DNA of 5,174 nucleotides from Candidatus Bathyarchaeota archaeon (GTDB lineage Archaea; Thermoproteota; Bathyarchaeia; TCS64). The notes beneath the pieces are model-generated. The model did not search any database and was not told the DNA's origin. It worked only from the letters and a program-made list of their open reading frames with translations. Shown one piece after another: positions 1 through 5,174 of this stretch. Positions within the stretch are counted from its first letter, which is position 1; every line of letters begins with the position of its first letter. The position numbers and the translations under genes are program-made. The stretch is from assembly GCA_030608725.1 (NCBI GenBank), contig JAUWDP010000102.1:1-5174 (forward strand). Reading direction: 5' to 3'.

Positions 1-1
1 C

Positions 2-928
2 CTCTTCGCAGACGGCCAGCCCTATGAGGTGCCCTTCACGGTCTACAACGGGGCCGGTGAAGGCCCCAACCTCTACATCCAGATAGCCCAGCACCCCGCC
101 GAGACATGGGGGCTGGAGGGGGTCTACAACGTCCTCTCCACCCTGAACCCCGAGGCCCTCAACGGCGTCGTCACCTTCAGCCTCCCCAACACCGTCGGAT
201 TCAGGTTCGCCACCTACTTCCCGCCCCAGATCACCCACGACATAAACAGGGTCGGGAAGGGCGACCCCGACGGCTCCCTCATGGAGAGGATGGTCGACGC
301 CTGGTGGACCAACTTCGTCGAGGGCAGGGCCGACTACGTCATCGACATCCACGGCGTCCCCCCGAAGACATTCGTCTACTACGAGGCCGAAGGCGTCTCC
401 CCCGGGGTCCCCAGCGAGGTAGCCGAAAAGTCCGAGAGGATGGCCCTCCTCTACAGCGCAGACTTCGTCCAGAAGCAGCTGGAGGCATACGGGGGAGGCA
501 GCAGCTTCCGGGGGGCCTGCGTAGACCATGGGATACCCGCCATCGTCCCCGAGGTCTCACCACAGGGCGCCTCCATCACCGAGAGGGGCCTGAGGAACAT
601 CATGGTCGACCTAGGCATGATCGAGGGCAAGATAGAGCTCCCGCCGGTCCAGTACATCCTCAACTGGACATCCGACAGGAAGGCCAACTCGGTCGCCACC
701 AGCGTGGGGGGATGCCTCATCCCGAAGGTGGAGATAGGGGACGTCGTCGAGGAGGGAGACGAGGTCGCCGTCATCTACAGCCCCCGGACGTTCGAGGTCC
801 TGGAGACCCTGAGGGCCCACAGGGGCGGCTACGTCTCGACCATCAGGAAGTACCCCGTCAAGAGCGCCGGCGAGAGGGTGATATCGATACTCGAGATACT
901 CGACGTGGTCAAGAACAACGGGCCTTAA
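2..928 (+). CDS. Succinylglutamate desuccinylase/aspartoacylase (AstE/AspA)-like zinc deacylase, 5' partial
   Basis: Members of this family use one zinc ion to hydrolyse N-acyl amino acids or related amides in the cytoplasm. The reading frame is open to the left edge and ends at TAA 926-928, giving 308 visible residues; about 15-30 N-terminal residues are probably missing. The GTG at 29 is not the likely start, because the residues before it (ADGQPYEVPFTVYNG) already match the family's N-terminal strand. Zinc ligands are visible as HPAE (His codon 92-94, Glu 101-103) and the His of DIHG (350-352). NR in DINRVG matches the substrate-binding Asn-Arg, and the Glu of VPEVSPQG (551-553) is the likely general base. 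The C-terminal part (from about 700), with GGCLIPKVEIGDVVEEGDEV, is the small beta domain typical of the family. The first zinc motif is HPAE rather than the usual HGxE. The substrate cannot be told. The gene converges on the minus-strand hydrolase with a 4-base overlap. Confidence 0.85.
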   Translation, partial: LFADGQPYEVPFTVYNGAGEGPNLYIQIAQHPAETWGLEGVYNVLSTLNPEALNGVVTFSLPNTVGFRFATYFPPQITHDINRVGKGDPDGSLMERMVDAWWTNFVEGRADYVIDIHGVPPKTFVYYEAEGVSPGVPSEVAEKSERMALLYSADFVQKQLEAYGGGSSFRGACVDHGIPAIVPEVSPQGASITERGLRNIMVDLGMIEGKIELPPVQYILNWTSDRKANSVATSVGGCLIPKVEIGDVVEEGDEVAVIYSPRTFEVLETLRAHRGGYVSTIRKYPVKSAGERVISILEILDVVKNNGP

Positions 929-1524
929 CCGTCGGCGAACTGCTCAACCAGGGCCCTGACGTGAGCCCACTCCCCCGCCACCTGGGAGGTGGTGACCGCC
1001 TTAAAGCACAGGTCGCCGTACATGCTCAGGGCCGCCTCGTGCCTCGAGGGCTCATCGGCGCAGGCGTCGGAGACGACGAGGGGGACGATCCGCCGGAGAT
1101 AGGCAGAGGTCGCCGTGAAGAGCACGCAGACCGATGTCTCGAGCCCCGAGAAGAGGGCCGCCTTGACGCCCCGCCCCTTCAGGTACTCCTCCAGGTCGGT
1201 CCCCACGAAGCCGTCGAAGGTCTCCTTCTCCACCCTCTTCTCACCGGGCATGGGAGAAGCGAAGCCCTCGAACTTGGTCCCCTCGGTGCCTGCGATGCAT
1301 GGGATCTCTCCCCGCCCTTCGGGCCTGTAGAAGAGCATCCAGTTGCTCCGGTCGGGGTCGAACGCCGAGTGGACGTGGACCACCGTGAGCCCCCTGCTGC
1401 GGGCCTCGGAGAGCAGGGCCTCCACGTTCCCCGGGAAGGAGGCGAACTCCGGGTGATCCTTGAGGGGCCCCCAGAAGTCCCGCTGGATGTCCACTAGGAC
1501 CAGGGCGACCTGCTCGGGGTCCAC
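925..1524 (-). CDS. Isochorismatase-family cysteine hydrolase
   Basis: This is a soluble alpha/beta hydrolase of the isochorismatase-like superfamily, which includes nicotinamidases, N-carbamoylsarcosine amidases and isochorismatases. The catalytic triad is visible: Asp12 in LVDIQRDF, Lys100 in VEKETFDGF and Cys133 in GLETSVCVLFTA. The length of 199 residues is normal. I chose the GTG at 1522-1524 as start because a perfect AGGAGG (1537-1532) lies 7 bases upstream and the first beta strand follows at once. The frame is open further upstream to 1620, but that stretch lies antiparallel-free within the preceding gene in another frame and adds nothing family-like. The gene lies 11 bases downstream of the SnoaL-like gene, so the two form an operon. 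The specific substrate is unknown. Nicotinamidase is unlikely, since I do not see its usual metal-binding Asp-x-His pattern after the first strand. Confidence 0.88.
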   Translation of the reverse strand: MDPEQVALVLVDIQRDFWGPLKDHPEFASFPGNVEALLSEARSRGLTVVHVHSAFDPDRSNWMLFYRPEGRGEIPCIAGTEGTKFEGFASPMPGEKRVEKETFDGFVGTDLEEYLKGRGVKAALFSGLETSVCVLFTATSAYLRRIVPLVVSDACADEPSRHEAALSMYGDLCFKAVTTSQVAGEWAHVRALVEQFADG

Positions 1525-1525
1525 G

Positions 1526-1540
1526 CCTAGGCCTCCTAGG
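1526..1540. repeat. Paired CCTAGG palindromes around the ribosome binding site
   Basis: Two copies of the self-complementary hexamer CCTAGG lie 3 bases apart (1526-1531 and 1535-1540). In the minus-strand mRNA they can pair as a 6-bp stem with a 3-base AGG loop. The stem and loop hold the whole AGGAGG of the downstream gene and the stop codon of the upstream gene. This is seen directly; a regulatory role, such as exposing the site only when a ribosome terminates there, is inference. Confidence 0.4.
1532..1537 (-). promoter_or_regulatory. Shine-Dalgarno site that fixes the hydrolase start
   Basis: The minus strand reads AGGAGG, then seven bases, then GTG. This favours the GTG at 1524 over in-frame upstream starts for the isochorismatase-like gene. 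The site overlaps the TAG stop (1538-1536) of the SnoaL-like gene, so translation of the two genes is probably coupled. Confidence 0.75.
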
Positions 1541-1907
1541 GCAGCGGAGCATTCGAGGCGTGCAGATGCTCTATCAGCCAGCGTCCCCGGGACGACCTCA
1601 GCACGAGTGTGCGGCGGCACAGATCGTCGTCCCGGATGTGGAACGTGACGACCGCGACGCCGTCGAACCCCTGGACGTGAACGTCCTCGGCCTCAAGCCG
1701 GATCCTCGTCGCACCCGAATCCCTCACCTTGGAGAACACACGGGCAAACTCCTCCCTGATCGCCTCCTTGCCGTCGAGACGCTGGGAGTAATGCCTGAAG
1801 GGGAAGAATGACGTCGCGTCGTCTGCGTAGAAGGCCATCATCTCATCAAGTTTCAGCTCGGAGAAGGCTCTGAGGAACCCGCTGAGCGTTCCCTGAATGT
1901 CTTCCAT
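1536..1907 (-). CDS. SnoaL/DUF4440-like (NTF2-fold) small protein
   Basis: The 123-residue protein has the NTF2-like cone-fold pattern. An N-terminal helix with FLRAFSELKLDEMMAFYADDA is followed by a strand, a GKEAIREEFARVF helix, then alternating strands (GVAVVTFHIR, RTLVLRSSRGRWLIEHLHAS). The closing W-L-I-x-H-x-H-x-S is typical of the DUF4440/SnoaL_3 group. Such proteins act as small-molecule isomerases, hydrolases or ligand-binding domains, usually as soluble dimers; I cannot assign a reaction. I prefer the ATG at 1907 over an in-frame TTG at 1916. A TAG lies just upstream (about 1925-1923), so the gene cannot extend further. There is no good Shine-Dalgarno site, but a TATA-like element lies about 28 bases upstream, which fits leaderless expression. 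Its stop lies inside the ribosome binding site of the next gene, so the two are likely co-expressed. Confidence 0.75.
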   Translation of the reverse strand: MEDIQGTLSGFLRAFSELKLDEMMAFYADDATSFFPFRHYSQRLDGKEAIREEFARVFSKVRDSGATRIRLEAEDVHVQGFDGVAVVTFHIRDDDLCRRTLVLRSSRGRWLIEHLHASNAPLP

Positions 1908-1928
1908 GCCTCGCAAATTGTGCTAGGA

Positions 1929-1944
1929 CGTTCTTTAGGTTTCG
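1929..1944 (-). promoter_or_regulatory. Candidate archaeal promoter (BRE plus TATA-like) for the SnoaL-like/hydrolase operon
   Basis: On the minus strand CGAAA (1944-1940) is followed by CCTAAAGA (1939-1932). The first matches the usual archaeal BRE; the second is an imperfect TATA element. Its centre is about 28 bases before the ATG at 1907, the distance expected if transcription starts at or near the first codon. A second AT-rich element, CTTTAAAAAA (2046-2037), just after the rdhA stop is an alternative that would leave a leader of roughly 100 bases. Readthrough from rdhA is also possible. Confidence 0.35.
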
Positions 1945-2055
1945 TGTCACGGCCACGGGTAACAACGTTAAGCTCTCAGGGACCACTTCATAGGCGAACT
2001 CAACTCGATCAAAGCCTAGATAGGCACCCATCCCCCTTTTTTAAAGATCCACGGG

Positions 2056-3208
2056 TCACTCGTCCCAGTACCCAAGAGGATCCTTCATCCCCCCATAGCC
2101 CAAGAGGTCGTCACTCCACACCCAAAACCGGTTCAACTGGGGCACGTTCCTGATAAACCACTTCACAGCGTCGTGAAGCAACCTAGGGGGCTTCGAGAAG
2201 GCACAAACCCTGAAGCAGATAGTGCAGCTCGTCCCCACTTCGTCCCAGTAATCACGGCACTTCCCCTCGTCACACCACCACCTCAGGGACCCCGGGTTCG
2301 CCCCCTCAGGGACCTCGTAGCTCCTGGGGCCCTCCCCGATGGAGCCGCTGGGGCAGTGCCTCGCGCACTTCTTGCAGACCTCGCAGTACTCCAAGATGCC
2401 TCCGGGGGCCGGGGGGCTCAGCTCCAGGGGCATGTCGGTGAAGACCTTGCAGATCTTCACGAGGGGCCCCCGCTCCCAGGTGATGAGGCGGTTCATCCTC
2501 CCGGCGTGGCCGAGGCCGGCCTGGAGGGCGAGGGGGACGTTTAGGGTCATGTCGTTCCCGGAGGGGATGGCGTGCCAGCCCAGACCCCTGATGAACTCCG
2601 CCACGGTGCCCGCGAGGACGTGCATCCTGCTGTAGGCGAGGCCCCCCGTCCCCACCATCGCCGTCGGCGTGTAGAGGGTCTCCTCGTAGTCCATGGGCAC
2701 CGTCATGGCGATGACCCACCTGTGGCTGTTGGGTATCACTGCCTTCTCGTCGGTGACGTAGCCCTTCTCGACGTCCTCGAAGACGAACTCCTTCCCGTCC
2801 CGGGTGTGGCTGTAGAACCATCTGTGGTCCACCTCGGCGAAGCCGACGCTGACGGCCCCGTAGAACCTGGCGGCCTTGGTGACGACCCTGCTAGCCTCCT
2901 CGGGGGAGGCATCCCATCTGGGGACCGCCTCGGGCTTCCGGGCGCGGCCCAGGGGGCTCCAGGAGTAGAACTCCCTGTCCATGCCGCTCCTCCCCCCCTC
3001 CAATGTGTGGTTGGCCGTGTAGGAGGCGTCCCTGTAGGCGTAGTCGAGGAGGGAGAACCCGGGCATGCCCTGCTTGATCCTCTTCTCCTTCCCTGCCTCT
3101 GTCTGGTAGCCGAACTCGGAGCTCCTCACGCCCTTCCCCCCCAGGGTTGTACCTCTCATACGACTCTAGGGTGGGGTAGAGTTCGTCGAAGCTCCTCCTT
3201 CGTGTCAT
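2056..3208 (-). CDS. Reductive dehalogenase-like corrinoid/iron-sulfur protein (RdhA family), frameshifted
   Basis: RdhA enzymes use a cobamide and two 4Fe-4S clusters to remove halogens from organic compounds. The corrinoid-domain signature is present: KAARFYGAVSVGF, then AYSRM, FIRGLGWHAIPSGND, QAGLGHAGR and VFTDMPLE. Two clusters follow. In corrected numbering the first is C275/C278/C281/C285 (CxxCxxCxxxCP) and the second is C317/C328/C331/C335 (CX10CX2CX3C, followed by Ala instead of Pro). The C-terminus has an LGYGGMKDP-like tail. Translation from the ATG at 3208 gives MTRRRSFDELYPTLESYERY and then leaves the frame at seven Gs (3142-3136). The rest lies in the frame open from 3159 to TGA 2058-2056. 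Removing one G joins them into a 383-residue protein. There is no hydrophobic signal segment despite the N-terminal arginines, so it is probably cytoplasmic; no RdhB gene is adjacent. QueG-type epoxyqueuosine reductase is related but fits less well. The substrate is unknown. Confidence 0.8.
3136..3142. repeat. Seven-base C/G homopolymer at the rdhA frame break
   Basis: The plus strand has CCCCCCC, read as GGGGGGG in the rdhA-like mRNA. The coding frame switches exactly here. With six Gs the reading is Asn-Pro-Gly-Gly-Lys-Gly-Val and continues without a stop into the conserved protein. The run may be a sequencing or assembly error, a true inactivating mutation or a slippage site. Confidence 0.7.
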
Positions 3209-3213
3209 ATACG

Positions 3214-3225
3214 CCTCTGCTCCTT
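3214..3225 (-). promoter_or_regulatory. Ribosome binding site of the rdhA-like gene
   Basis: On the minus strand AAGGAG (3225-3220) and GAGG (3217-3214) lie 11 and 5 bases before the ATG at 3208. Their presence supports 3208 as the true start. No comparable site precedes the ATG at 3159 in the second frame. Confidence 0.5.
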
Positions 3226-3250
3226 GAAGGATGAGCTATGCGCTGGGGAG

Positions 3251-3266
3251 ATAAATAATGATTCTC
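3251..3266 (-). promoter_or_regulatory. Candidate archaeal promoter of the rdhA-like gene
   Basis: The minus strand reads GAGAATC (3266-3260) followed by ATTATTTAT (3259-3251), a BRE/TATA-like pair and the most AT-rich spot near this gene. Its centre is about 47 bases before the ATG at 3208. A start site about 25 bases downstream would give a leader of roughly 20 bases, enough for the ribosome binding site. The rdhA-like gene can therefore be transcribed separately from feoB. Confidence 0.5.
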
Positions 3267-3404
3267 TGTCAGGAGAACGGGGCTGGGCAACATCTTTATC
3301 GTCATACATTTTGGCTTCTACGCCTGGATGTTCCCCGAGTTCTACTGGAGCTGACTTGGACCACAGAGCGGGAAACCTAGTTGCCAGCTCGTTTAACATC
3401 TGAG

Positions 3405-5174
3405 TCAAAGGCCGAAAAAGGGCATAACCCTGTAGATGACGCCCCCGAGGACGACCGCCAGCAGGATCTCTGAGACCGTGATTATCCCCGCCCACCTGTG
3501 ACCGAACTCCTTCACGAGCACCGCTATCGTGGAGATGCATGGGACGTAGATCATCACGACGAAGGCGAAGACGAACATCTGGATGGGCGTCAGTATCATC
3601 GAGAAGTCGCTCGTCCCCATGAGGGAGGCCAGGAGTATCAGGGTCAGCTCCTTCCTCAGCACCCCGAATATGAGCACCACGCCAGCCGCCGCCGGGAGGC
3701 CCAGCCATCCCACGGTCACGGGGCTCATCGCCCGCTGTACGTGCTCCAGCAGCCCAACCATGTTGGCGAGGACGATGACCATGTTCCCCGCGACCATGAG
3801 GGGGAGGGCCTCTCGGACGAAGTGCTCCATCCGGTCCCAGGACCTCTTGAAAGTGACATGAGCCGTGGGCCACCTGTAGACGGGCATCTCCATTATCAAG
3901 CCCATGGACTCGCCGGGGACGACCTTGAAGGCGATCCTCCCCAGGATGAAGATGAGGGCGAAGTCTATCACGTAGAGGAGGAGAGCCCACCGGAATCCGA
4001 CGTACTCGGCGACCAGTCCCATTATGACGATGCTCCTGGCCGCGCACGGCACCAGGCTCGCAACGAAGCCGCAGATCAGCCTCTCCCTCTCCGTCTCCAT
4101 GATCCTGCAGCCCAGGCAGGCCGGGACGTTGCAGCCGAAGCCCAGCATGAGGGGGATGAAGCCCTTCCCGTGGAGCCCTATCTGGTGCATCGCCGAGTCC
4201 ATCAGGAACGCTATCCTGGCAAGGTATCCCGAGTCCTCCAGCAGAGACAGCACGATGTAGAAGGGCACTATGTAGGGCAGGGCGATCCCGATACCCCCCA
4301 GCACACCATCGATGAAGCCGTCCCAGACGAAGGTAACCAGCCACCCCTCACCGAGGGCCCCGAAGTAGGCCGCCTTGAGGACGTCAAATATGGAGCCGAG
4401 GAACCCAGAGAAATAATCCCCGAGATTGAATATCGAGAAGAACGTGCCCAGGACCACGGCCACCAGTATTACGTAGCCGAGGACGGAGTGGGTGGTGACG
4501 TCCTCCAGCCGGTCCTTGAGGGTCCTCCTCGGAGTGCTTACAGTCGAGACCTCGGCGGCTGTCCTGTGGGCAATCGCGTACCTCTCCGAGGCGAGGACGC
4601 TATGCGCGTCGTGGCCGTGAGCCTCCTCAATGTCTCTCACGGCCCTCTCGACGGCCGTCCGGACTCCTGGGTTCTGGGAGTAGACGATGTCCACCGTCTC
4701 CTCGTCGCCCCCGATGAGCTTGATGGCAATCCAGCGCATCGGGTAGGGGCTCTCCACGCTCTCCAGCTCCCCAATGAGACCCTGTATCACCCCCTCGACC
4801 TCCGGGCCAAAGAAGAGGGGCCTCGAGGTGGGGTCATCGCGCTCGACGGTCTCGACGACCTGCTCCATGAGCTCCTGGAGACCGAGGCCCTTGACGGCCA
4901 CCGTGGGGACCACGGGGACGCCTAGCAGCTCCCCGAGCCTCCGGTGGTCGATCTCTATCCCCTTGGCCTTGGCCAGGTCAACCTGGTTTAGGGCGACGAT
5001 CATGTGGGGCTCCAGCTCTAGGAGCTGAGTCGTGAGGAAGAGGTTCCTCTCCAGGGCTGAGGCGTCGAGGACGTTCACGAGGACGTCCGGGTGCTCCACC
5101 GCGATGTACTCCCGGCTCACGAGCTCCTCGATGGAGTACGTGGAGAGGCTGTAGATGCCAGGGAGGTCGATGAC
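3405..5174 (-). CDS. feoB: Ferrous iron transport protein B (FeoB), 5' partial
   Basis: FeoB imports Fe2+ across the cytoplasmic membrane using an N-terminal G-protein domain and a C-terminal permease. The frame is open at the right edge, leaving 589 visible residues; about 55 N-terminal residues with G1 and G2 are missing. G3 is DLPGIYSLS (residues 3-11 of the fragment) and G4 is NQVD (63-66). The G5 region reads PTVAVKG, with Val where Ser is usual. A linker (about 110-220) leads to the membrane part. That part carries LEDSGYLAR (312-320), GFGCNVPA (345-352), the gate-like PCAARS (about 376-381), RKEL (507-510) and YVPCIST (543-549) among about eight hydrophobic segments. The stop is TGA 3407-3405. 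The region after CNVPA is cysteine-rich (CLGCR instead of the common IMATR). No feoA follows it in the window; one could lie upstream, outside. The rdhA-like gene starts 196 bases downstream on the same strand. Confidence 0.95.
   Translation of the reverse strand, partial: VIDLPGIYSLSTYSIEELVSREYIAVEHPDVLVNVLDASALERNLFLTTQLLELEPHMIVALNQVDLAKAKGIEIDHRRLGELLGVPVVPTVAVKGLGLQELMEQVVETVERDDPTSRPLFFGPEVEGVIQGLIGELESVESPYPMRWIAIKLIGGDEETVDIVYSQNPGVRTAVERAVRDIEEAHGHDAHSVLASERYAIAHRTAAEVSTVSTPRRTLKDRLEDVTTHSVLGYVILVAVVLGTFFSIFNLGDYFSGFLGSIFDVLKAAYFGALGEGWLVTFVWDGFIDGVLGGIGIALPYIVPFYIVLSLLEDSGYLARIAFLMDSAMHQIGLHGKGFIPLMLGFGCNVPACLGCRIMETERERLICGFVASLVPCAARSIVIMGLVAEYVGFRWALLLYVIDFALIFILGRIAFKVVPGESMGLIMEMPVYRWPTAHVTFKRSWDRMEHFVREALPLMVAGNMVIVLANMVGLLEHVQRAMSPVTVGWLGLPAAAGVVLIFGVLRKELTLILLASLMGTSDFSMILTPIQMFVFAFVVMIYVPCISTIAVLVKEFGHRWAGIITVSEILLAVVLGGVIYRVMPFFGL

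Noticed and set aside
106..1497. Long plus-strand open frame of 463 codons across the deacylase and the opposite hydrolase
   Set aside because: Its product is an Arg/Gly/Pro-rich sequence with no domain, running out of frame with one recognised gene and antisense to another; it is a by-product of GC-rich codon use.
1846..2031. Minus-strand 61-codon frame starting after a GGGGG stretch
   Set aside because: It has a purine run before the ATG and sits in a gap, but it ends inside the SnoaL-like gene in another frame, has no recognisable motif and lacks the GC-rich third positions of the neighbours.
2037..2046. T6 run on the plus strand as a terminator
   Set aside because: No plus-strand gene lies upstream of it. 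On the minus strand it reads as A6, which would not terminate rdhA transcription; it was kept only as an alternative promoter element.
3175..3208. Twin-arginine signal peptide at the start of the rdhA-like protein
   Set aside because: The arginines (TRRRSF) resemble the motif, but the following residues (DELYPTLESYERYN) are polar and charged with no hydrophobic segment.
2572..3234. Plus-strand open frame of 220 codons opposite the rdhA-like gene
   Set aside because: It has low-complexity Val/Gly/Pro/Leu composition and no motif, and the opposite strand carries clear iron-sulfur cysteine motifs.
3498..4925. Plus-strand open frame of 475 codons opposite feoB
   Set aside because: The product is rich in His, Asp, Glu and Gly with no fold-like pattern, and feoB on the other strand is unmistakable.

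Overview
The window looks like archaeal chromosomal DNA from a GC-rich genome, probably an uncultivated lineage. The coding sequences strongly prefer G or C at third codon positions and use AGG for arginine heavily. Two short AT-rich spots upstream of genes read as archaeal BRE/TATA-like promoters, one placed as for a leaderless transcript. The FeoB reads like an archaeal-type protein. I cannot name the phylum from the sequence alone.

Layout from left to right. (1) Positions 2-928, plus strand: an AstE/AspA-like zinc deacylase (M14-type carboxypeptidase fold), missing its N-terminus at the window edge. (2) Positions 925-1524, minus strand: an isochorismatase-family cysteine hydrolase. It converges with gene 1, and the two genes share one TTAA that serves as both stop codons. 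(3) Positions 1536-1907, minus: a small SnoaL/DUF4440-like (NTF2-fold) protein, 11 bases upstream of gene 2 and almost certainly co-transcribed with it. (4) Positions 2056-3208, minus: a reductive dehalogenase-like corrinoid/iron-sulfur protein (RdhA family), split between two frames by one surplus G in a run of seven. (5) Positions 3405 to beyond 5174, minus: the ferrous iron transporter FeoB, lacking its first ~55 residues at the right edge. The gaps at 1908-2055 and 3209-3404 hold promoter-like sequence and no convincing gene. I saw no tRNA, rRNA, CRISPR array or insertion sequence.

The most notable item is gene 4. It has two ferredoxin-type cysteine clusters and the RdhA corrinoid-domain landmarks. 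It has neither a Tat signal peptide with a hydrophobic segment nor a membrane-anchor (RdhB) gene beside it in the window, so it is probably cytoplasmic. By ungapped spacing, two of the three catalytic residues known from PceA are present and the third is Lys instead of Arg. The four minus-strand genes read in the order feoB, rdhA-like, SnoaL-like, isochorismatase-like. An iron importer beside an enzyme with two predicted 4Fe-4S clusters, followed by two small soluble enzymes, would fit a catabolic or detoxifying cassette for a halogenated or related organic compound. That link is inference from gene order only.
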